Origin: Cranoglanis bouderius
Lineage: Eukaryota > Chordata > Actinopteri > Siluriformes > Cranoglanididae
Direction of reading: 5' to 3'
Assembly: GCA_023630585.1 (NCBI GenBank)
Contig: CM042541.1
Span: 17,576,501 to 17,640,500 of the forward strand
DNA: 64,000 nucleotides
Positions 24,237 through 37,540 of the stretch are shown here, piece by piece (the first letter of the stretch is position 1; every line of letters starts with the position of its first letter). The position numbers and the translations under genes are program-made. The notes under the pieces were generated by a model. That model ran no database searches. It saw nothing but the letters and a program-made list of their open reading frames with translations, and was not told the origin of the DNA.

Positions 24237-27203
24237 CTGACGAGAGAGAGAGAGAAAAAAAAAAAAACAGTTTAGCAATAATCTAAATGTCCTCTGTTGT
24301 GAAGACTTTCCTATATGGGAAAACCTACTAACTGCTACAGAGAGCTGGCACTGGAGACTCCTTCCGTAAATGTTATATAAACTTGTTGTGACAGGAAACC
24401 TCACTATAGCAACAATTTTCTATTGTGTTAAATTACAACAGTTTTTTAGTCCATTTATTATCAGTCGTAGGACGAATAAAACTTGTATGGAATAGAGGTC
24501 GACTGATAACGATAACTAAGTTAGGCATAACCTGCAGATAACCGATTAATCAACCGATAGTTTTTAAAACTGATACTGAATGAAAACATAACACTCAAAG
24601 TAAAATATTGCTGAACTTTATTACAAAAATAAACAGTACTGACTTTACCATGAAAATGTACTGTACTTTTTTAAATGAAATAAATATATAAATATTAATA
24701 TATATTAACTATTAATATATACTAAAATAAATAAAAGATATACAGCCAAACCGAACCGAAAAGAAACACTCCAAATAACAAATCAATATAGAGACATCCA
24801 AAATGAACAAAAAAAAACACTTCAAATAACACAACAGAATTTGTCAGTGATAGTTTTTACTTTGCCTCCAGAGGCCGCTCTCATACTGTATAATGACCGT
24901 GGACCCTTCTCAGCCGCTCCTGCAACAGACGCAACCGCTCCAGCAATCGGTTATCAGTTACCGATTAATCGGCAAAACCGATCGATTTAGAGGTCATTTG
25001 ATATGACCTCTAGTATGGAACATCTGCCATACCCCTAAATAAGCTGTTACTGCAGAAGCAACAATATATTAGAACAAGCTCATTCATATAAAGCAACTCA
25101 TACAGGGACCTGTAATGCAGATGCTCAGTGTAAACAGAATAACAGACGTGTGTGTGTAATCATAGATATGATGACGTTTTCTATGAAGACGTTTGTTTAA
25201 CATTTTTATGAAAGGAGTCTCCAGTGTCAGCTCTTTGTGACAGTCAGCGGTAAAGCTGAAACTTTACATTTATTGACATGGGAAGGTCCTCAAGACAGAG
25301 TTGTTTACATTTTGCGATATCTCTGTTATGGGATAAGCTGTGTTTTTTGTCTTATTAACTTCAAGAGAAGCTAATTATATTATTTCATCTAACAGCTTAA
25401 CCCTCATAGAACCTGTCAAATACTTACTGGATGTTCTAATAATATTCTCTGTTACCTAGCATAAAGTGTAGTGATGGCTAGCTTACGTAATTTTGCTAAA
25501 ATATTACAAAGAGAAAGAAAAAAAGAAGGCTAGTAGTAAACGAGTTTGTGATCAAATTTGGCTTTGCTCTTATTGATGCAGGGTTTCCTCTCTTAAATGC
25601 TCATAAATGTCTGTCTAAATCCATGCGAGCAGGCTTCACAAAGATAAAAATCTTTCAGTCCAGTGTAGAGTGAATTTTGAGACGTACAGAAGGTTTGCTG
25701 GAAGTGCATCAGGCTGGGCATCTCAGGTGCCACGTTGTACAGATGAGTCTTCAGAGCTCCGCTCACCAGCAGGGAGTAGGCCAGGTCCGTGATGTTGATG
25801 CCGACAATGGCAAAGGAGTATCTGTGTTACAATACATCAAGCTCAGCTTCTTTTTATCAAAATTATAACGTTTTTAAAATATGTAAATATGTAAGTTTGT
25901 GGTGCCATGACAAAATACTTTCTCTTTCTACAACCCCAATTCCAAAAAAGTTGGGACACTATGTTAAATGTAAATAAAAACAGAATGCAATGATTTGCAA
26001 ATCTCATAAACCCATATGTTATTCACAATAGAACAATAGAAAACATATCAAATGTTTAAACTGAGGAAATGTACCATTTTAAGAAAAAAATTAAGTAATT
26101 TGAATCTGATGGCCGCAACAAGTCTCAAAAAAGTTGGGATGCGGGCAACAAAAGGTTGGAAAAGTAAGTGTTACTAAAAAGAAACAGCTGGAGGAACATT
26201 TTGCAACTAATTAGGTTAATTGGCAACAGGTCAGTAACATGATTGGGTATAAAAAAGAGTAGGTGGGCAGAGGTTCACCAATCTGCAGAAAACTGCGTCT
26301 ACAATTTGTGGAACAATTTCAGAATAATGTTCCTCAACGTAAAATTGCGAAGACTTTGAATATCTCATCATCTACGGTACATAATATTATCAAAAGATTC
26401 AGAGAATCTGGAGAAATCTCTGTGCACAAGGGACAAGTGTGAAAATCAATATGGCATGCCCGTGAACTTCGCGCCCTCGGGCGGCACTGCATTAAAAACA
26501 GGCATGATTCTATAATGGAAATCACTGCATGGGCTCAGAAACACCTCCAGAACTCACTGTCTGTGAACACAGTTCGCCGTGCCATCCACAAATGCAGGTT
26601 AAAGCTCGATCATGCAAAGAAGAAGCCATATGTGAACATGATCCAGAAACGCCCCCGTCTTCTCTGAGCCAAAGCTCATTTAAAATGGATTGAGGCAAAG
26701 TGGAAAACTGTTCTGTGGTCAGACGAATCGAAATTTGAAATTATTACTGTTGTTAAAAGAAGAGGGGATGCTACACAGTGGTAAACATCGCCCTGTCCCA
26801 ACTTTTTTGAGATGTGTTGCTGCCATCAAATTCAAAATTACCTTATTTTTCCTTAAAATGGTACATTTCCTCAGTTTAAACATTTGATATGTTTTCTATC
26901 TTCTAATCTGAATAACATATGGGTTTATGAGATCAAATCATTGCATTCTGTTTTTATTTACATTTTACAAAGAGCTGGAATTGGGGTTGTATAAGAAATA
27001 CAATCTATTATTTTCTTTTCAGATAAAAAAAAAATTCTTCCTACTTCACGTAACATGTTTTGATATGCAAATCATTATGTCTTTCAATGAACATGCAAAT
27101 TCATCTATGATGTCATATGGCAATTTCTAACAACATTTTGAGCATGCCTTTCTCGTGAAAATAGCTACCAACATGGTGACTGTACATGTGCATGTTTGTT
27201 TGT

Positions 27204-27235
<32 letters not shown>

Positions 27236-30200
27236 CTTTATGGATGCGCGCTGCACAGTCTCCATGGTGCACACGAGTGCTAATGCACGCTGAAAGCTGA
27301 TGACAGGCTGCGATGCCGCACTTTAAATCCTCACACAAAGCCTCGAGGGTGGAGACAGAACACTAACAGCTACTGTGCAGACTGCAGGATTTACAGCAAA
27401 GCAGAACTCTTGAAAAATATTACATTTTAGCCTACAATGTTGCACTGACAAGTTGCACTCACCCGATAGCTTTGTCGAATTTCTGCTTCTCCCAGTCAGC
27501 TTTGTTCATCTTACTGTGGGCAAACAGAAATGTTAAACAGGACTCAAGCATGTCCACAAGGCCATATCCTTCAAGATACCCTTCGAAAACACACAACAGA
27601 ATTTAGCCAAACACAGAGCAACACACACAGCACAAGAACGAGACAGGCAAAAAGAGAAAGCATTCACTGCTACTAACCACTGCTACAATGGAGCATAATG
27701 CCTTTGTGTTTACGGTGAGATGAGATTAAGAGATAGAGAAGATAAGAGAAAGAGATACAGTAAGATTTAGATTAATATAAAAAATGATCAAATGGAATTC
27801 TTACTGAGAGAGAAAAGATGGAGTACCTGGCTTCCTCTTTGGAAATGTTCCTGCACATGACAAAGCGATGACAAATAGAAAAAAAATGAACGAGAAAAAC
27901 AGAAAAGGAAGGTGTTGATATGTGTGACGCGTGGTGACAGAGCATGCTAAACCTGTCACATCTCATCTACAGCTGTGCGTATTCATCAGCAGACTGAGAC
28001 GTTTCTGCAAAAACAAAGGGTGATGTATGGACAATGTCTGCAACAGAAAACTGCTGATGGACTTGGACATGTTTCTAAATACAAAAGGTCCTTTTTGTAC
28101 ACTAAATGGCCAAAAGTTTGTGGACACCTGACCATCACACCCATATGCTTTTTGAACCTCCGCTCTTCTGAAAAGGATTTCCACTAGATTTTGGAATGTG
28201 GCTGTGGGAATTTTACTTATGTCAAATGAGGAGGCCTGGCATTCCAGTTCATCCCAAATGTGTTCAGTGGGGTTGAGGTCACGGCTCTGTGCAGGCCACT
28301 CGACTTCTTCCATACCTACCTCGTCAAACATGTCTTCACTGACCTCGCTTTGTGCACAGGGGCATTGTCATGCTGGAACAGGTTTGGGCCCCTTAGTTCC
28401 ACTGAAGGGAAATTATAATGCTACAGGATACAAAAACATTCTAGACAATTGTGTGCTTCCAACTTTGTGGTAACAGTTTGAGGAAGACCCATATATGGGT
28501 GTGATGGTCAGGTGTCCAAAAACATTTGTCCATATAGTGCATATTGCATACTTGAATAAAGAGTTTAATATAGAATATATTGGACTTTCAATAAATTATT
28601 TCCTTTTCTTAAATTCCCAACCAGTTGAATAACTCTAAATTTAAATGTGTTTCATTTATTAACTCCTATTAATTACTTAGTAGCAACAGTGAACTAATGT
28701 AAGCCTAGACTTACAGGCACAGAGGCCACGCCTCCTTCACTGAGACTTATGGGCACAGAGGCCATGCCTCCTACACTGAGATTACAAGCAAAAGGGTCAT
28801 GCCTCCTTCACTGAGACTTACAGGTACAGAGGCCACACCTACTTCACTGAGACTTACAGGTACAGAGGCCACACCTACTTCACTGAGACTTACAGGCACA
28901 GAGGCCATGCCTCCTTCACTGAGACTTACAGGCACAGAGGCCACACCTACTTCACTGAGATTACAGGCACAGAGGCCAAGCCTCCTTCACTGAGATTTAC
29001 AGGCACAGAGGCCACACCTACTTCACTGAGATTACAGGCACAGAGGAAACGCCTCCTTCACTGAGATTTACAGACGCGGAGGCCACGCCCCCTCCTTTTC
29101 TGCCAAAACACACTGTTTTAAATTGTTTTAATACAGCTGTCTCATGATTATTGAATATCTGAACAGCTGTTTCTTTTTACAGTTTCTTAGGTTTGTGTTA
29201 GACTGTCTAAGGGTACATATTTGAGTAACTGTAGTTTGTCCTTGTTGCTCTATTGGACAAAAAGTTAAAGCTGCCATTTATGACATTTAAAAGTGTTTAT
29301 ATACCTGTAATAATTATATAATTTCAAAGATACATTAGAAAAAAAATGTAAACAGTATTACTGCTGTTGTAGCTTATTTTTTCATTCGGACTTCTGTTTT
29401 CTTTATGGCCTGTAAGTAACTTCACTCTTGCCAGAATAGAGCTGTTTTGTTTCCTTATAATCCTACTTACATGTTTAGTTTTTCTTCAGTTTGGGGGGAA
29501 AGGAAGGCTTTTAAAATATATTAACTGCAATTCAGCCTGCAGGCAGCAGGGGGCTTTAAAAATATAAACTGCTTCTTAACTGAACTGGAACTTTTAGGTA
29601 TGACATCCTCTTTTGCTTAGTGTATCATTATACTGTGTAAAAGTAATTTTTAAAAAGTACAAAATTAAAGACAAAATGCATGCGTACAGTGCAGACAGCA
29701 GACTAAGGCATGCGACAGAGAGGAGGATCTGACCTGTGTTTGGGCTGCAGAGAGTCGTGCAGCACTTGGAGAGCAGCAGTCTTGTCATGCTCCGCAAAAT
29801 ACCTATTAGAACAAATGAAACAGGACAAAGGCACACAACCTCTCATTAAACTGCATTATAAATGATGAAGCGTAATTGCAGTTACGCCACAGCTAATTAC
29901 AGCAATATTTCTGCGTACACTGTGCACAAGTGATGGCGAAGCAGAGCAACGAGCAGTGCACTAGAGAAAGGCACTTAATGACAAATACACAAACTAATTT
30001 ATCATTACATTTGTGTTTTCAAAGAAGCATTTTCAGTAAGAACATTTTACGCTTTTGTATAACACAATGAATTAATCCATCATCCTACACACCAGAGTGC
30101 TTTCTCAGGATAGAAAATTAAACAGACCGTCATCGAGATAATGAAGTAAAATCACCTGAATAACATACAAGTGATTTTAACAGCTCAGGGCTCACACTGA

Positions 30201-30603
30201 TGTATGAGTCATGATTAATTTTTGACCATTTAGTGTTGCTAACGTATCTCAATGCCAAGATGTCCTTATGCCAAGGCGAGTTTTTATTGTGCAATCACTG
30301 CTGCTACAATAATTAAAGTTTACGTTAGCACACTATGTTATGGGCATTGCTAGCACAACTACCACAGAAACACAAGCAAACATACATATCGCATTTAAAA
30401 AAAAAAAAAATCTCATATTGTGAAAAACGTATATACTCACAGTAGGTTGTGCAAACCCAATAACCCCATGCCCCTAAAGTCAGTTTTGGGGTCACTGCCT
30501 TGAAAGCCAATTTCACACCACTGCTTAGAGATGCGTCCAGTGAGGGCAGAATCAGGACGGAGCGTCTTCCACAGCTACACAAGAGAGAAAACACACACAC
30601 ACA

Positions 30604-30674
<71 letters not shown>

Positions 30675-33600
30675 CAGTTTACAAAGACCCAAAGGAGCAG
30701 AGTGTGGTCAAATCTTAATTATATAAAATGTTGTATTCAAATATATTTGAATAATGAGCCTGCAACATACTGAACATTAGCCGTAGCTACACTAGATGTT
30801 CATATCTCATAAGAAATTCACAAAGAGGCAACTTTCTTTTTATTTTATCATGATATGTAATGCTTCAGGTTGGTTTTCATTTATATTAACAATAATATTA
30901 TCTGATATTGAACTGATATTTAGCAAGATTTTACATTTCTATGCAAGAAGAATCATTACAATTTAATCCACCAGTTTACAGTAAATCTGATTATCATAGG
31001 CTTCCTATTTACTACATATGCTCACTACATAGGGCATAGAACCTACACGGCAAAAAATGACATATTAGTGGAAGTGGAAATATTGAATATTGAATAGCAC
31101 AGAGCAATCAACTAACATCTGTCATTATGAGATTATAATAAAATATTATAATCTCTTATAATCTAATAAGCCTATTTCTAGACAGTCTTACTTATTTAAA
31201 TACTAAAATTGTTCTACTGGCTGTTAATTTATTTATTTAACTCTTTACTGTATGGTGTTGCCATATGGTAACAATAGACTTATCTGCAATTTTTTGATAG
31301 GCAATAATACAAAACTACTATTTTCCTATATGTAACTGGAAAAAGGGGGTTTTAACTTTGACATAACAAAAAATGCCATGTCACATGATCAGGAAGTGCT
31401 GTTTGCACTTCCTTTTCTGCAGTCACATGGCATGGTGAAGGTCGTCATCGGAGGGCTCTCAAAATGTGATTAATTTTTCAATATTTAGGCAAAACCACTT
31501 AAAGGAAAAAATGTAAACACTATCTGAGATAAGTTAACATTTATGTTTTGTCATTTAAACAAGTTTATATATATCTTGAGAATTCTGTCAAATGGTAAAA
31601 TGTAATTGTTGCCATATGGCAACAACACACGATAATGGAACGGCGGTATGTGCATTCATGAACTGAAACAGGCCTACATAGCAAAAAAAGACACTAGGCT
31701 TCTCTAATAGTATATTTACATTTTACAATTAAGAATTTAAGAAAAAGAATTAAAAAGATACTTCACCCAAAACATGTTTGGATTTCTTTTGTGTGTATTT
31801 TGATTTTGAGTAAATCCATCCACATCCTTTTTACAACTGTAATTAATTTCTAGAAGATATAACTTTTACATGCTTACTAGGTGGCAAAAACCCTCTGCAA
31901 CTTACAGTCTGGAAAATGCAGTAATTGGAATTGTAATCTCATACATTTTGTGTCATTTATGACTATAAGATACTTTCCACCATTGCACATTGTTGCCATA
32001 TGGCAACAATTTACCAACTAACCCCCTAAAAAAATTCTAAGTTTTTTTTAATATATATATTTTTATTTCTTGAACTAATTCAGGTAATAAAAATCCATAA
32101 AAACATTTTTTATGTAAATGTAATAATTGATGCAGTAGCAGTTAAAAATATCTGTCAATAGAGTAATACTATTTTAAAAGCTTATAATGAGTAAAAGTGT
32201 CAAATGTCTTGAAACAGGCTTAATAACTGATTATTTGTTACATCAAAATGATTTGTTACATCAAAATCTTTATATTGAATATTCAAGGTTTCTTTACATG
32301 ATATAATGTTTAGCAGTGTACATAGTGCACTATTGTACCAATAGCTACACCAATGTTTAACTAAAAAATAATTGCATTCAGAGCTCAAGCAACAAGCTGT
32401 TCTACCAAACAAATGAGGAAATAAAGCAGAATATAGTTTATTATGCCGTAAATTCAACTGTGGATTTTTTTTTCACCTTTTAGATACATGAATATAACAA
32501 TTAAAAAAAATTAAAAGTGAAACCTTTTTTAACAGAGCTAGATATAATATTTAGCATTTCTTTACACAAAAGTTTGCAGTTTTTGTGATGATTTCTTTCT
32601 AAATATATTGTGTATCAATACCTTCATAAGCATCTCTTCATGATCTGGATTTTCGCAGTCGTATGGCTCCCTGCGCAGCTTCTCCACCTCCAGTACCAGG
32701 TTCCTGTAGCCCACGATCTGGAAGAGGCTCGCCTGCAGAGAGATGGCCAGCCTAGAGGAAAACACAGCCACATTATAAAGAAACAGTGCAGTGGCCGAGA
32801 TGGTCCTCTCTGACATCCTAAACAAAACCTGTTGACCTTGAGAAGTCCATACAAGTTACAGTGTTGCGCGAACTACATAAATATTCAGGTTATGTAAGCA
32901 ATGTATGTAAGTTGCTGTAATGCTAAATGCTAACCTCTCTGTGTAACAGCAGCTAAATAGTTTTAGATACTTAGCTAACTCTATAAAATTAGTGAGCTAT
33001 TTATGCTTAGCTATCACACTTCAGTGATTAGAACACAAACTAATAGAGATAACAGCTTATTGCAAAGTCTTGCCTTCTTCTAGGATGCATTTCTGATCTT
33101 TGGATTGTCTTCCTGTTTTTGAATCGACTCTGCCCATCTTGAGTTTTTTTTTTGACTGCATTGCTTTTTGTTATTTTAAATTGTTTCCATGAATTACGAC
33201 CACCAACCCCCTACCTCTGTACCTGGCTTTAGAGTTCTGTGTTCTTACTGTGGATTTGTGTCCGGGTTGATCTTTTTCAGGGCCATGATGTCATCTATGG
33301 TCTTCTCAACAGCATCTGGGTGAACACTGAGAGCATTCTGCAGAAGCTGTTGATGCAGAGCGCAATAAATTTACATTTATGGCATTTGGCAGACGCCATT
33401 ACCCAGAGCGACTTACATATAGTTACATACTAAACTTTACATTACTAAACCCCCGCTCATTATAATGCTCATTAAAATATTAGACCACACCCACCCAGTC
33501 AATCTGATCTCAAATCAGTCTGAACAGAGGGTTTAGCTGGTGTTGCGAAGTGGTTTAGCATAAATTAGAAGTGTGTAACAAATGTACCCCTCAACATTGG

Positions 33601-33956
33601 TGCCATACAAATATGTTTAATATATTTTACGCCGTGACACAGTTTGAGGTCCCAAAACCATCTTTACTCACCTCACTTTTAGAACATTTGAGTGAGGATT
33701 CTGCAAAAATATAGGAAATGTTAGATATGCTCGTCATCTGTAGTTTTACGGTTCCGCAATTTAATGTGAGAAATGACTGTGGCTGTAGTTTGGTTTGTTA
33801 CCGATCTTGAGGGTTCGGCGGGCACCAGGCTTGTTGTTGTAGCAGATCCGCTGCAGCTCACATCGTCCCGTCACCTTCCTGAAGATAAACTTCAAACCTC
33901 GCCACAAACATTTGCAGTACAGAAAAACCAGGAACTGGGTCAGCACCCTGCGATGG

Positions 33957-34039
<83 letters not shown>

Positions 34040-34993
34040 CGTTTTCACCTTGTTTTCACAGAAGAGGCCAGGCCTAGGGGGCGGAGTCGTACCAAGAGTC
34101 AGGCTAAGAAAGATAGTAGGCATGAGACGATACAATAAAGCCATGATATGAGACATATCCTGTAACAGGCTTCACGAAACGACATTGATGTGAGATAAAA
34201 TTGACACAAAACATCACATTTTATATTGTAATAATTTTTTTTGTAATGACAACAAAAAAACAACTGCAATATCAAATACAAAAGGGGTGTCAAACTAATT
34301 GTACCTGGGCCACATCAGCAATTTTGTGAGACCCTGCAGGGCCATAATCAAAATCTATATATATATTTTTTTTCATATTTAACATATTCTATCAACTAAC
34401 ACCAATAATCTATAGGCTCTGAAATTAGAAAAGGATGTTTCTAGGACAAAGAGGAGCTAACAGAAAGCATTAATATGTATGCACATTTATTATACTGATT
34501 ATAATAATAGTTTTTTATGAATGCATTTATTTGTTTAATCACATTTTATTTGTGAATGAGAAACAGGATTAGCCAATTGGGATGATGCATTTTTCCTGTT
34601 TCGGTTTGAAAGCTACTAGGCAGATAACTACACTATAAGCACAGATACAGTATATGGAGGTGAGGGCTGGTGAAGCAGCCTGATGGAGTTTACTGCAAAA
34701 GAAACGTAAATCAGGATTTATAATATAAGGTGTAATTTTACCCTATTATTCACACTGTTTTAATAATTTTCAGTGGAACTGTCATACATTTATTTCATGG
34801 CAATGTTATTAATATGGAAAGATTGTTTGACTGTAGATTAAATAACAATTTAATGTCATCACTGCTCCATCCACCGGAAATGCATGAGCACATCACACTT
34901 ACCAATTTAACTGTACAGATCAGGAAAACAATCCTGGTTTTGTTTATATTTCCTCATCCCACAGGAAGTAATTTCTGGTTACGCCGCTGCCAA

Positions 34994-35057
<64 letters not shown>

Positions 35058-37484
35058 CACACGCGACATGCTTCAGAATCGTTTTCATACTCGAGTGTAA
35101 CTTACATCAAGTGCAGCACACAGACATTGATTTCAGACTGCGGTCAAGCCAGCTGCAATAGAAACCAGAGTGCATGTATATATGTCACTTTGACATCACT
35201 TGCTGAACTCGAGTTGAGAAGACCATCCCAATGCTAATCTGTCAATGCTACCCAAGATATTTTAAAAGAAAAACAATGCAGAACACCACATTTTGGTTTT
35301 TCACATCTCATTTTTGAAATCTGAGTTCTTGTCAGTCCCTCCAGGATTTTGCGATCGCAGAAATGAACACAAAATCAAGGAAATTACGCAATATTTGCAG
35401 GAGCTTACGATTTTTCAAAATTACCCCAGATTTTCCACAGATTTGGGACGTGTCATGTGACATCATCACAACGTGCCATGTGACGTCATCACAACGCGCA
35501 TTCAGCCAAAGCCCCCTTCAATTCCTGTGTGTCGAACATGAGTACAACTAAAAGGTCTCATTTATTACTGCGAAAGACCGTGCAAAACAATTGTGTGCAA
35601 TTGCAATTTCGCCAAAGTAGTTTTCTGCAAAAAAGCACAAAAAACTCCTGCATCAAAAAAAGACACAGCAAAATCAAGCATTTTTTGCCGCAACAATCAC
35701 CAAAAAACTTCACAAAATCCTATATGGACTGTCTTGTGTTAAAGCATGACTTCAGATGCTCATCTGGGACATAGAGGTAAGTGGGCCATAGACCAGCCAA
35801 ACTAATTATGAACATTTGCAGTAAGGCTGAGAAGCACCATCGAAAATGGGTCACTGCACATCAAGGAAGTTTGCACTGAGAAAGGAAGTATAATAATATC
35901 AAATCATCACATTTCATAAGGAATCAGTTGCACATCATTAAAGAAAGCAGCATATTACGTAAGAGACACTTTTCAGACAAAAAACACAATGAAGGCTGCT
36001 GGGTTTTGCTGCAAAAATAAGAAGCAAGTGCGAAAGTCAAAGTCTCCAGAAGAACTGTGGCTGGTTCTGCAAGATGCTCAATAAAACTTACCAGCTCATT
36101 TCCTTATAAAACTGCACAAATTGTACCGGAGACTATTAATTTTATTTTTTTGTCACACCAAATATTGACTTTGTTTCATTTACTACTGTTTACTGCTCTT
36201 TACTGTATTTTTTAAATGTAGAAACATTTAATATTTTGAAGGCATCTTTGCTCTACAGCATTTCTTTGCATGTGCCGAAAACTTTTGCATAGTACTGTAT
36301 CTATATACAGTGGGTATAGAAAAGAATCACCCCCCTTTAAAATAATCACATTTTGTTGCTTTTCAGCCTGAAATGAAGATGGACAAAGTTTTTGTTTTAT
36401 CCAGCCATATTTATTCAGTGCAACTTAGAACATCCAAGTGAAAGATATAACACCAACATGTCAGAATTTTTTTTTTTTTTTTAATAAAAACCAGAATCAC
36501 TGAGTTGGAAAAAGTATCACCCCCTTGCTTTAATTTGCCTTATTTTTTTAATGACAGCCTTTAGTCTGTTGGGATTTGTCTCTACTAACTTTGCACATCT
36601 AGACTTATTTGCCCACTCTTCTTTGCAGAACTGCTCAAGTTCAGTTAAATTTGATGGTGACCGTTTGTGGACTGCAGTCTTCAAGTCATTCCACAGATTT
36701 TCAATGGGGTTTAAGTCTGGGCTCTGACTAGGCCATGCAAGGACATTCAGCTTTTTCTCTTTCAACCACTGTGTGGTCAGTTTTGCTGTGTGCTTTGGGT
36801 CATTGTCATGTTGGAAGGTAAACCTTCTTCCTATTGACAACTTTCTGGCAGAGGGCAGCAGATTTTCCTCAAGAATTTGATGATATTTTGCCCCATCCAT
36901 TTTCCTTCTATACTGACAAGTGCTCCAATCCCTGCTGCAGAGAAACACACCCATAACAGGATATTACCACCTCCATGCTTTACTACAGGAATGGTGTTAT
37001 TTGGATGGTGAGCTGTATTGGATTTCCGCCAGACATATCATTTGGTGTCGAGGTGAAATAATTCAGTTTTAGCCTCATCTGACCAACTTTTTCCATGTGG
37101 CCTCAGAATCTTCAAGGTGTGTTTTGGCAACGCTCAGTCATGGGTGGACTCCAGGAAAGCTCTTTTAATGCTGAGCTAATCAAAATGGCCACAGTTGAAA
37201 GTCAAATGGCTTTGTGTGCCATTGAGAAGGTGATTAGCTACATCTTACTGAGTTTACAAGTCATTTTTAGGAGGGGGGTGATCCTTTTTCCAACTCAGTG
37301 ATTCTGGATTTTTTTTTTTTTTTTTTTTTTTTCTGACATGTTGGTGTTATATCTTTCACTTGGATATTCTAAGTTGCACTGAGTAAATACAGCTGGATAA
37401 AACAAAACTGTGCCCGTCTTCATTTCAGGCTGAAAAGTGACAAAATGTGATTATTTTAAAGGGGGGTGATTCTTTTCTATACCC

Positions 37485-37540
<56 letters not shown>

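Noticed and set aside
30325..30773. Cys-Val and Thr-His repeat frames
   Set aside because: Translation of the CA microsatellite and of the elmod1 exon in wrong frames.
31606..31625. A classical RFX X-box
   Set aside because: The half-sites are separated by 4 bp and not the usual 1-3 bp, so it is kept only as an unexplained palindrome.
33761..34156. Long frames across the GA/CT tract as independent proteins
   Set aside because: Microsatellite translation. Only the elmod1 exon part (33802-33947) is real.
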